From: JBGPIT01 sp041485125 | Lineage (GTDB): Bacteria; Desulfobacterota; Binatia; UTPRO1 | Assembly: GCA_041485125.1 (NCBI GenBank) | Contig: JBGPIT010000073.1 | Location: 1 to 15,792, forward strand | Length of the DNA stretch: 15,792 nucleotides | Reading direction: 5' to 3' | Part shown: one piece after another, positions 1 through 7,900 of the stretch | How positions within the stretch are numbered: position 1 is the first letter of the stretch | Layout of the letters: every line of letters begins with the position of its first letter | Position numbers and translations under genes: made by a program | Notes under the pieces: model-generated | What the model saw: only the letters and a program-made list of their open reading frames with translations | Database searches by the model: none | What the model was told of the DNA's origin: nothing

Positions 1-1176
1 AACGTCGCGACCTGCGTGACCAACCAGGTCGTTGGCAGCATCACCGGTACGGCGAATGTCGAGACCGGCGAGAGCTCCAGCACCCTGAGCTTGATCTCGC
101 GCGTTCACGTCAGCCCGGACATCGCCAAGCCGTGTCCGATCTGCACCGATCCGGGTCCCCTCAACGACGGCAGCAACGGGGGAACCGGAACCTGCCAGGG
201 AGGCCAGAACAACGGCCTCACGTGCGATGCGAACTCACAATCGCCGATCCTGTCGTTCGGCCGCACGAGCCTCGATTGTCCGCCGCTTCCGAGCTCCAAG
301 GTCGCGGACCTGCCTATTACGCTCAAGAACTCGACGGACACGGAGACGAGGACGCTCACTAGTTTCAACCCGAACTGCACGGCGGGCCCGTTCGTCGGCA
401 GTAAGTGCTTCTGCGACACGTGCAACAACCTCGCCGCAGGCGCGTGCAGCCGGGACTCGGATTGTCCGGTTGGTGGTATCTGCGGCGGGCTGCGGTGCCT
501 GACCGGTAGCTCGTCGCCTGGTACGCCCTGCACGACCGAGGGCACCAACGTCGATGCCGCTTGCGGCATCGTGAGCCCGGGCGCGTGCGTGACGGTTCCG
601 GGACAATGCGTGGGCAACGTGGTCTGCGCCGGTGGTCCGAGCGACACACTGCCGTGCAACGTCGACGCCGATTGTGCGGCGTGCGGGAGCGGTCCGCATC
701 CGGGTGAGGCTTGTCCGAATGGCGATAGCGATTGCGGTGGTACCTGCAGTCGGCCTGGTCAACCGAGCGCGCCGAACGCCTGCACTACGACCTGTAATGC
801 GGCGCCTGGTGGTGGAGGGGGCGGTGACGATCACCAATGCGCAGCGGCCCCGAACGATCTGCTCTGCTCGCTCGAGCCGTTCCGGGCCTGCACGACTGCC
901 GCGCAATGCAACCCCGGTGTCGGCTGTCCGACTTGCACCGTCCCCGGTCAGAGTTGCGTCAACAAGCGTCGTGAGTGCTTCCAAGACAACGGCAACATCG
1001 GTGGCTCGGTCGTGGCCACCGGCGCCGCGGTCGTTCCGGTCAACGACGCGTCAACACCGACCTTGGAGTCGATCTTCTGCATCGGCCCGACGAGCTCGTC
1101 GTCGGTCAACGTCGCCGCCGGTCTCCCCGGCCTCGGACGCCTGAAGCTCAAAGGCAGCGCAAAGGGCCTGCCGTAA
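1..1176 (+). CDS. Secreted cysteine-rich protein, 3' part (5' end outside window)
   Basis: The frame is open from base 1 to a TAA at 1174-1176 and gives 391 residues. The first in-window start-like codon (GTG at 16) has no Shine-Dalgarno site, so I read this as the C-terminal part of a longer protein. Cysteines are dense and fall in loosely repeated C-x-G-x(5)-G-x-x-C units followed by D-x-D-C, such as CLTGSSSPGTPC and CNVDADC. This resembles disulfide-stabilised extracellular proteins of Myxococcota and related bacteria. A run of six glycines (near residue 270) lies between two Cys-rich parts. The last 60 residues are Cys-poor and end in AAGLPGLGRLKLKGSAKGLP, probably a short folded C-terminal module. 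No catalytic motif is visible. The product is probably exported, but the signal peptide would lie outside the window. Function unknown. A strong terminator follows, so it ends a transcription unit. Confidence 0.75.
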   Translation, partial: NVATCVTNQVVGSITGTANVETGESSSTLSLISRVHVSPDIAKPCPICTDPGPLNDGSNGGTGTCQGGQNNGLTCDANSQSPILSFGRTSLDCPPLPSSKVADLPITLKNSTDTETRTLTSFNPNCTAGPFVGSKCFCDTCNNLAAGACSRDSDCPVGGICGGLRCLTGSSSPGTPCTTEGTNVDAACGIVSPGACVTVPGQCVGNVVCAGGPSDTLPCNVDADCAACGSGPHPGEACPNGDSDCGGTCSRPGQPSAPNACTTTCNAAPGGGGGGDDHQCAAAPNDLLCSLEPFRACTTAAQCNPGVGCPTCTVPGQSCVNKRRECFQDNGNIGGSVVATGAAVVPVNDASTPTLESIFCIGPTSSSSVNVAAGLPGLGRLKLKGSAKGLP

Positions 1177-1188
1177 AGGCTGTCTCCT

Positions 1189-1261
1189 GCGCGCGGGCTC
1201 CGGCCCGCGCGCGTCTCTCCACGCGACGGGGTGTCTTTCGGGACACCCCGTTTCGTTTTTT
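1189..1261 (+). terminator. Tandem hairpin terminator of the Cys-rich gene
   Basis: Two hairpins follow the TAA stop at 1176. The first has perfect 9-bp arms GCGCGCGGG (1189-1197) and CCCGCGCGC (1204-1212) around a 6-nt loop. The second is a textbook intrinsic terminator: CGGGGTGTC (1227-1235), loop TTTCGG, GACACCCCG (1242-1250), then the T-rich tract TTTCGTTTTTT (1251-1261). The T tract exists only on the + strand, so termination should be directional. Confidence 0.9.
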
Positions 1262-1411
1262 GGGGCTCCCCCGCTCGTGGTGCCTGAGGGGCGAGGTGCT
1301 CCGAGCGCGTCAGCGCTGCGGCGTGGCCAGTCGCCGGTGAAAACGTGGAACCGACGGCAGCGCGACACCGCCGGCTGAGGAATGGGCGGAAGGTCGGGCG
1401 AGACGACGACG

Positions 1412-2092
1412 CTACTGCCGGCGACGCAGGATGCCGAGGCCGTAGCCGAGCAGCACGCCGCCGGCGAGCGGCACCACGATCGAGAGCCAGCTGGGTATGA
1501 CCGTCGGGCGCAGTGACGCCACGCTGCGACTCAGCCAACCGGGTTGCGCCGGCGCGGCGCCGATCAGCGTCACGCTGACGTCACGGAACCAGGCCGTTCC
1601 CGTGTTCAGGCTCGCGTAGCTGCCGAGACGCGGACAGATGTCCCAGTTCGGCTGCTCGCCGGCGGTGGCGACGATCTCGACGGTCCGCCAGTCCGACGTG
1701 CCGCGGACGTCCGAGGTATCCGCGATGCGCGGCTCGATCGCGACGAAGGCACCCGCGGTGCTGGCGCCGACCTCGCTCGTCTTGACGCGCGCGGCGACGC
1801 GATAGGATGCGCCCGGCTCGACCTGGATCGTCTGGCACCAGCGCGCGTCGTTCGCCTTCGGGCTCGCGATGCTGATCGTGCCCTCACCGCCGTCAGTGCT
1901 CCACGAGAACTGCGAGAGGTCGGCGCCCCAGGCTTCCGTGCGCCATCCCTCGGGCACGCTCCCCGTGCCTTGCGTGAAGGTGCCGTTCCGGACGAGCGAC
2001 GCGCCCTGCGAGACTGCGAGCACGGCAGCCGGCGTGACGGCGAGCGCGGCGGCGGCCGCGATCGCGATGCGGCGCGGGCTCAGCCGTCCCAT
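1412..2092 (-). CDS. Membrane-anchored protein with a carbohydrate-binding-like (galactose-binding fold) domain
   Basis: The product is 226 residues from the ATG at 2092, chosen because it opens directly into a signal sequence (MGRLSPRRIAIAAAAALAV). Upstream in-frame starts would prepend an Arg-rich stretch that is only shadow of fabF. Residues 1-28 look like a signal peptide. Residues 33-178 begin LVRNGTFTQG and end WFRDVSVTLIG, with a 'vrNGdFe..' opening and an alternating beta pattern typical of CBM4/9-like or galactose-binding jelly rolls. C86 and C153 could form a disulfide. Residues 201-222 are a hydrophobic helix followed by RRRQ, a tripartite tail (Pro-containing motif, TM helix, basic cluster) that anchors the protein or resembles sorting signals. 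The start overlaps the end of fabF by 13 bp, implying translational coupling. The ligand is unknown, and a role with fatty-acid synthesis is not shown by sequence. Confidence 0.72.
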   Translation of the reverse strand: MGRLSPRRIAIAAAAALAVTPAAVLAVSQGASLVRNGTFTQGTGSVPEGWRTEAWGADLSQFSWSTDGGEGTISIASPKANDARWCQTIQVEPGASYRVAARVKTSEVGASTAGAFVAIEPRIADTSDVRGTSDWRTVEIVATAGEQPNWDICPRLGSYASLNTGTAWFRDVSVTLIGAAPAQPGWLSRSVASLRPTVIPSWLSIVVPLAGGVLLGYGLGILRRRQ

Positions 2093-3324
2093 CGCCGCAG
2101 CACCATCGCGGCATTCGCGCCGCCGAAGCCGAAGGAGTTCGTGAGCGCGTAGCGCACCGCGGCCCGCCGGGCGGTGTGGGGGACGTAGTCGAGATCGCAC
2201 TCGGGATCGGGCCGATCGAGATTGATCGTCGGCGTGATGATGCCGGTCTCGAGCGTCTTCGCCGTGATCAGCGTCTCGAGCGCGCCGGAGCCGCCGATCA
2301 GGTGCCCGGTCATCGACTTGGTCGCGCTCACCGGGAGGCGGTAGGCGTGATCGCCGAACGTCAGCTTGATCCCCTGCGTCTCGTTGACGTCGCCGAGCGG
2401 CGTCGAGGTGGCGTGCGCGTTGATGTAGTCGACGTCCTCCGGGCGGATGCCGGCGCTCTCGAGGGCGGACTGCATGCAGGCGGCGACGCCGATGCCGCCC
2501 GGGAGCGGCGCGGCGATGTGAAAGGCCTCGCTGCCGGTCGCATAGCCGACGATCTCCGCGTAGATGCGCGCGCCGCGTGCCTGCGCGTGCTCGAGCGACT
2601 CGACGACCACCATCGCCGCGCCTTCGGAGAGCACGAACCCGTCACGGTCGGCGTCGAAGGGCCGGCTGGCGCGCTCGGGCTCGTCGTTCCTGCACGTCAC
2701 CGCGCGCGAGTTCGAGAAGCCGGCGATCTCCGTCGGGTCGATGAGGGCGTCGGTGCCGCCGGCGAGGATCGCGTCGCAGACGCCTTCCCGCACGTAGCGC
2801 CAGGCCTCGCCGACCGCGTTCAATCCCGAGGCACAGGCGTTGCCGATGGTGAAGTTCGGACCGCGCACCTGGAGGCGGATCGCCACCTGGGCCGATCCCA
2901 TGTTGGTGGTGATCGCGGTGATGTAGAAGGGCGACACCGCGCCCGCGCCCTCGGCGTTGTAGGTGCTGACGGTGCGGAAGATCGTGCGCGCGCCGCCGTT
3001 GTTGTTGCCGAGGAGCACGCCGATGCGGCGGCTGTTCTCGAGCGTGATCGGCAGCTTCGCATCGTCGACGGCGAGGACCGACGCCGCGACCGCGTAACGC
3101 GCGAAATCGTCCATCCGCTTCAGGTGCTTGGGGGGCATGTAGCGCTGCGGCTCGAAGCCCCGCACCTGGCCGGCGATGCGGCAGAGCTGATCGGAGACGT
3201 CGAAGAGCGTGATCGGGCCGATGCCCGAGCGCCCGGCGGCGGCATTCTCCCAGATGGCGTCGACGCCGGTGCCGAGCGGGGTGACGCCGCCCATCCCCGT
3301 GATGACTACGCGCGGTGCATTCAT
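2080..3324 (-). CDS. fabF: 3-oxoacyl-[acyl-carrier-protein] synthase II (FabF-type ketosynthase)
   Basis: The product is 414 residues, the usual FabF length (about 412). It condenses malonyl-ACP with acyl-ACP in the cytoplasmic fatty-acid elongation cycle. The thiolase-fold signature is complete: nucleophile Cys164 in GNACASG, His304 in NAHATSTPLGD, Lys336 and His341 in SATKSMTGHLIGG, and the gatekeeper Phe400 in NSFGFGGAN. The N-terminus is the classic VVITGMGGVTPLG. The residue before the Cys pair is Asn (NACA) where most FabF proteins have TACA, a mild variant. No acpP, fabG or fabD is adjacent, so this may be an extra copy or belong to a specialised lipid/polyketide route rather than the main fab cluster. 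A promoter lies immediately upstream. The downstream membrane protein overlaps its last 13 bp. A chain-length factor is unlikely because Cys and both His are present. Confidence 0.93.
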   Translation of the reverse strand: MNAPRVVITGMGGVTPLGTGVDAIWENAAAGRSGIGPITLFDVSDQLCRIAGQVRGFEPQRYMPPKHLKRMDDFARYAVAASVLAVDDAKLPITLENSRRIGVLLGNNNGGARTIFRTVSTYNAEGAGAVSPFYITAITTNMGSAQVAIRLQVRGPNFTIGNACASGLNAVGEAWRYVREGVCDAILAGGTDALIDPTEIAGFSNSRAVTCRNDEPERASRPFDADRDGFVLSEGAAMVVVESLEHAQARGARIYAEIVGYATGSEAFHIAAPLPGGIGVAACMQSALESAGIRPEDVDYINAHATSTPLGDVNETQGIKLTFGDHAYRLPVSATKSMTGHLIGGSGALETLITAKTLETGIITPTINLDRPDPECDLDYVPHTARRAAVRYALTNSFGFGGANAAMVLRRWDG

Positions 3325-3335
3325 GCGGTTGGCGT

Positions 3336-3364
3336 TTTCTAAAGGTCACGCCCGCATGCGTCAA
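3336..3364 (-). promoter_or_regulatory. Sigma-70-like promoter of fabF
   Basis: Read on the minus strand, TTGACG (3364-3359) is followed by a 17-bp spacer and TAGAAA (3341-3336), five and four matches to the -35 and -10 consensus at ideal spacing. The expected start point lies about six bases before the fabF ATG (3324), and no Shine-Dalgarno site is present, so the mRNA would be nearly leaderless. Inferred from sequence only. Confidence 0.55.
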
Positions 3365-3379
3365 CGATACGGGTGATCG

Positions 3380-3405
3380 GTCGTCCGGCCGCCCGGGGCG
3401 GCGAC
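3380..3405 (-). terminator. Candidate hairpin terminator after the nine-unit Cys-rich gene
   Basis: CCGCC (3389-3393), a 3-nt loop and GGCGG (3397-3401) are enclosed by GTCG (3380-3383) and CGAC (3402-3405), with a bulge on one side. The structure starts two bases past the TGA at 3407-3409. No T tract follows, so it may only attenuate transcription into fabF, which has its own promoter. Confidence 0.35.
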
Positions 3406-3406
3406 G

Positions 3407-4714
3407 TCAGCGGCAGCGGCGCGTCTTCCCGTTGCGGGTGAGCGCGCAGGCGAGATCGACGGTCGCGCACGAGGGGCCCGCGACCACGGTGACGCTGTTC
3501 GCGGCGTTGCCGCCGAACGCCACGCCGGTCGGCACGCCGCGCGCCGCGAAGCGCCGCTGCGCCGCGCCTTCACGCAGCCGCAGGCGCGTCAGACCGTTCG
3601 CGGCGCTGCCGCTGCGGTCGGCGAAGCGCAGCACGTGGCCGCTCCGCATGAAGGCACTGCCCGCGACGTGCGACTGTTGGATGACCTCCGTCCCGTCGTG
3701 GACGAGGAGCGTCGCGCCGTTCGGTCCGGTGACGTCGAAGGCGCCGAGCGGCGCGAACGTCCCGCTGACGCCGAACGCGCCGGTGCGATTCGCGGCCGGG
3801 AAGGTCAAGGTGAGCTTGGCCTGCGACATGCGCGCGCAATGGAGACAGCCGGTCGCTTCCGTGCAGAGGTCGGCGGTCGCGCCGTCGCCGTCGTCGCAGT
3901 CGACGGCGGTGCCGGTGCACGTGCCGCCGGCGCAGCTGTCGCCGCTGCTGCAGAGACGGCCGTCGTCACACGGCGTGCCGTTCGCGAGTGGAGTGCCGGG
4001 CTGACAGCCGCTGCCGCTGTCGCAGGTTTCGACGCCGTTACAGGCGTTGCCGTCGTCGCACGACGGCGGCGGTCCCGGCTCGCAGCCTTTGACCGGGCTG
4101 CAGAACTCGTCGCCGTTGCAGGCGTCGCCGTCGGCGCACTGACGCTGGAAGTGCAGCAAGCCGACCTGACACACGCCGAGCAGGCAGCCGTCTTGGGTGC
4201 ACGGATCGCCGTCGGCGACGCACGGCACGTGGTCGGCCGCGAAGCCGCAGTCGCTCGAGGTGATGCACGCGGGTGGATGCGGCTCCTCGTGGTACACGCA
4301 GCCGAGCTGCGCGTCGCAGCCGTCGGTCGTGCAGGGGTCGCCGTCGTCGCAGGCGAGCGGCGTCCCGACGCAGCTGCCGCCGCTGCATGTGTCGCCGGTG
4401 GTGCACGCCGTGCCGTCGCTGCAGCGGATGCCGTCGTCCGCCGGGCCACACGTCGCCGGGCACGCGACGTCGTGATGACCGCAGCCGGCGGCGGGGTCGC
4501 AGAAGTCTTCCGTGCACGCGTCGCCGTCGTCGCACGTGAGCGGCGGCGCGGCGGTGCAGCTGCCGGCCACGCAGCGCTCGATGCCGTTGCAGAGATTCCC
4601 GTCGGCGCATTGCGCGTCGTCGATGCAGCCGCCCTGCGCGACGACCGCGCGGGGCATGGCCGCGCCGAGTGCGACGAGAAGCAAGCAGAGGGGCAGGTGC
4701 ATCGGGGATCTCAT
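3407..4714 (-). CDS. Secreted protein with nine cysteine-rich C-x-D-G units and a beta-rich C-terminal domain
   Basis: The product is 435 residues from the ATG at 4714. The ATG at 4702 is an equally readable start, and both give a signal peptide ending near AVVAQ (residue 26/27). I chose 4714 because a promoter lies just upstream. An upstream ATG at 4801 adds a non-signal stretch across that promoter and is rejected. Residues 30 to about 290 carry nine units of the form C-x-D-G-x-x-C-x(3-5)-C (CADGNLC, CDDGDAC, CSDGTAC, CDDGDPC, CVADGDPC, CADGDAC, CDDGNAC, CDDGRLC, then a degenerate CDDGDGA). Such acidic Cys repeats are common in secreted myxobacterial-type proteins and may bind calcium (inference). 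The last 130 residues contain few Cys and look like an all-beta domain. No enzyme motif is seen. Cell-surface or secreted location likely; partner unknown. Confidence 0.8.
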   Translation of the reverse strand: MRSPMHLPLCLLLVALGAAMPRAVVAQGGCIDDAQCADGNLCNGIERCVAGSCTAAPPLTCDDGDACTEDFCDPAAGCGHHDVACPATCGPADDGIRCSDGTACTTGDTCSGGSCVGTPLACDDGDPCTTDGCDAQLGCVYHEEPHPPACITSSDCGFAADHVPCVADGDPCTQDGCLLGVCQVGLLHFQRQCADGDACNGDEFCSPVKGCEPGPPPSCDDGNACNGVETCDSGSGCQPGTPLANGTPCDDGRLCSSGDSCAGGTCTGTAVDCDDGDGATADLCTEATGCLHCARMSQAKLTLTFPAANRTGAFGVSGTFAPLGAFDVTGPNGATLLVHDGTEVIQQSHVAGSAFMRSGHVLRFADRSGSAANGLTRLRLREGAAQRRFAARGVPTGVAFGGNAANSVTVVAGPSCATVDLACALTRNGKTRRCR

Positions 4715-4728
4715 CGACACGATCGCGG

Positions 4729-4764
4729 ATAAGACGATGGCTCCGCCGCGGCTGTCAAGCCGCG
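4729..4764 (-). promoter_or_regulatory. Promoter of the nine-unit Cys-rich gene with an inverted repeat over the -35 box
   Basis: On the minus strand a perfect TTGACA (4758-4753) is followed by an 18-bp spacer and TCTTAT (4734-4729, four of six matches). The -35 box lies inside a perfect inverted repeat, CGCGGCT (4747-4753), loop GTCA, AGCCGCG (4758-4764). This could be an operator or simply an RNA hairpin. The predicted start point is near 4722, about eight bases before the ATG at 4714. Confidence 0.55.
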
Positions 4765-4893
4765 ATTTGCGGTGCGACGCGAATGTCGAGGTCACGATCA
4801 CAACTTTGACTCCAATGCGGCAGAAGTGACGCCGATGTACGGCCCAAGCACGAGCCGAGCCTTGGGGTCGCCACGCAGACGATGCGCTGCCGA

Positions 4894-4902
4894 TGGTATG
4901 GT
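4894..4902 (+). promoter_or_regulatory. Extended -10 promoter candidate for the hybrid kinase gene
   Basis: TGG-TATGGT fits the TGn-TAnnnT extended -10 pattern. No good -35 box lies 16-18 bp upstream, which extended -10 promoters tolerate. The same 14-base word, with one change, precedes clpS. If used, transcription would begin near 4909 and the ATG at 4923, preceded by GCAGG, would be the start. Confidence 0.4.
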
Positions 4903-4922
4903 CCTTGCTGCTCGCAGGCGCG

Positions 4923-7900
4923 ATGAACCCGCAGCACCCGGGCGAGCCATCCAGCGGCGAGAGGGGATCGTTCGCGCGAACGTCCGGGTTCGCGCGCGTG
5001 CGCCGCCGCCTGACCGGCTACCGGGCGCGCGCCTGGGGCGTCGGCGTGCTGGCGCTGCTCGTCCTCGGGTTGCTGGGTATGCTGATGGCCGGTATCGCCG
5101 CCGATCGGCGCGCGGCCTTGATCAACGCCAACCTCGCGGATCTCGCCGAGGCCACGAGCTGGCCCCATCAAGAGTACCTGCGGCCGCGCGTCGGCCTCGC
5201 GCATGAGATCGTCACCTTGCTCGCGCGCGGTGGCGACGACCCGTTCCACGCCCGCGGCGTGGCGGCCGCGGCAGTCGAGCATTTCGAGCGCGTCGTGATG
5301 CTCGCGTACCGTGCGCCGTCGGCGGCGTCGTCGTGGACCCTCACGCGTACCGCGGCGGGCGAGGATCTGTCCGAGCTCGAGCACCGTCTCGACGCCGCCT
5401 ACCGTGCGAACCCGAAGGACATCGAGGCGCTCGCCGCCGACGTCGCGGGGTGGGGCCGCGTGCTGCTGCTCCGCCTGCCGATTCCCGGTCGCGACGGCGA
5501 GGCCGTGCTCGAGGGCATCCTTCTCGATCCGCTCTACACCAACCTGTTCTCGTCGATGCAGCGCCAGCAGTTCGTGCTGCAGATCTACGACGAGACCGCG
5601 CTGGTGTGGGGCGAGCGCGGCGAGCCGGACGACCGCGATCGCGTGGTGACGCGCACCTTGCCGGTCACCGAGCAACGCTGGACCCTGCGCGCATGGCCGC
5701 GCGCCTCGTGGCTGGCCGGCGAGCGCCAGCGGGAGTGGTGGACCGTCGCGCGGGTGGGTCTCGGCAGCGCGCTCGTGGTCGCGTTCGCGATCGTCTGGCT
5801 GATGACGCGGTGGGGACGGCTCGCGCACGAGACCCAGGTGGCCGAGCAGGGCACGCGTCTGATCGTCGACAACGCGCTCGACGCGGTCGTGACGATGGAC
5901 GCCGCCGGGCTCATCACCGGCTGGAACGCGCACGCCGAGAGCACCTTCGGCTGGACGCCGAAGGAGGCAATCGGCCGCGTCCTCGCCGACACGATCATCC
6001 CGCCGCAGTACCGCGCCGCGCATGCCGAAGGCCTGACGCGCTTCCTCACCGAGGGCAGCAGCGCGATCATGAACCGCCGCGTCGAGATCACCGCCTGGCA
6101 TCGCGACGGCCACGAGTTCCCGATCGAGCTCTCGATCTCGGCAATCAAGCTCGGCGACCGCCACACCTTCACGGCGTTCGTCCGCGACATCGCCGACCGC
6201 AAGCAGGCGGAGGAGGAGCTGCGGCGCGCCAAGGACGCAGCGGAGGCGTCGAACCGGGCGAAGAGCGAGTTCCTCGCGACGATGAGTCACGAGATCCGCA
6301 CGCCGATGAACGGCGTGTTCGGCATGACCGAGCTCGCGCTCGACACCAGCGACGACGCCGAGCGGCGTGACTTCCTCCAGCGCGCCCGCGCCTGTGCCGA
6401 GAGCCTGATGACGATCATCAACGACATCTTGGACTTCTCGAAGATCGAGGCGGGGAAGCTCGACCTGGAGTGCATCGACTTCGACGTGCACGGCGTGTTG
6501 AACGGCGTCTTGGACACGCTCGCGATCGAGTCCGGGCGCAAGCAGCTCGAGCTCGTCGGCGTCGTCGACGAGCGGCTGCCGCCACGCCTGCGCGGCGACC
6601 CGGGCCGGCTGCGCCAGGTGATCCTCAACCTCGGCAGCAACGCGTTGAAGTTCACCGATCACGGCGAGGTCGTGATTCGCATCGACCGCCACGACGCGGG
6701 CACCGCCACGGGACGCAGCGGCGATCAGGACGGCGAGAGCGCCGAGAGCGGCTCCAGCGCCGCGTCGATCGCGCTCCGGTGCAGCGTGCGCGACAGCGGC
6801 ATCGGCATTCCGCGTGAGAAGCAGCAGGCGATCTTCGAGTCCTTCACGCAGGCGGACAGCTCGACCACCCGCCGCTACGGCGGCACCGGCCTCGGCTTGG
6901 CGATCTCGCAGCGCCTGGTGTCGCTGATGGACGGCGAGATCGGCGTCGAGAGCACGATCGGCAGCGGCAGCACGTTCTGGTTCACCGCCAAGTTCGCGCC
7001 CGCCGAGCGCGCGCGGATCGCGGATGCGGCGCTGCCGATCGAGGGCCTGCGCGTGTTGGTCGTCGACGACAATGCGACCAACCGCATGTTCCTCTTGAAG
7101 ACGCTGCAAAACTGGGGGTGTCGCGCCGCGCTCGCGTCGGGCGGCGTCGAGGCGCTGGATCTACTGAAGCACGCGCAGGTGAACGGCGAGCCGTTCGATC
7201 TGGTCCTGCTCGACATGCACATGCCGGATCTCGACGGCATGACGACCGCCGCACGGATTCGCGCCGAGCCCACCATCCGCGACGTCAACATCATCGCGCT
7301 CACCTCGATCAGCCGGAGCGCCCACGACCGCAAGGACGAGCTGCACTTGGCGGCATCGCTGCCGAAGCCGATCAAGCAGGCGGAGCTGTTGAGCGCGATC
7401 ACCGCCCTCGGCAGCGCCGACGGCTCCGGCGCGGCGGAGGCGCCCGCGGTCGCACACCGCATCCTCGTCGTCGACGACAACGAGGCGAACCGTATCGTCG
7501 CCGAGGCCGTCCTGCGTCGCGCCGGCTACGACGTGCATCTCGCCGTCGACGGCAAGAGCGCGATCGCGGCCGCGCAGACGGTCGCGCCGGACTTGATCCT
7601 GATGGACGTCCAGATGCCCGACATGGACGGCGTCGCGGCGACCGCCGCGATCCGGGCCAGCGAGGATCCCGCGCGTCGCGTGCCGATCCTCGCGCTCACC
7701 GCGGCGCTCACCGCCGAGGATCGCGAGCGTTGCTTCGCCGTCGGCATGAACGGCTACGTGATCAAGCCGCTCCGGCGCGAGCAGCTGCTCGACGCGGTGA
7801 CCGGTGCACTGGCCGGACGCGATCCCGAGCAGCCCGCCGAGCCCGCGCGCGCTCGCAACGGCGCGCCGGATCCCGCGCCCGCCGCGGACGACGATCCGGA

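Noticed and set aside
808..824. G-rich run that could form a quadruplex
   Set aside because: It encodes a simple Gly-rich linker in the Cys-rich protein, and its G tracts are mostly only two bases long.
1304..1317. AGCGC-GTCA-GCGCT hairpin as a terminator for the minus-strand carbohydrate-binding-like gene
   Set aside because: The stem is only 5 bp, lies about 95 bp past the stop codon, and has no T tract on the minus strand.
2176..3342. A 388-codon + strand frame opposite fabF
   Set aside because: The minus strand encodes a complete FabF with all catalytic residues; the + frame is its shadow.
4755..7109. A 784-codon minus-strand open frame opposite the hybrid kinase
   Set aside because: Low-complexity, Arg/Ala/Val-rich antisense shadow; the kinase motifs on the + strand account for the DNA.
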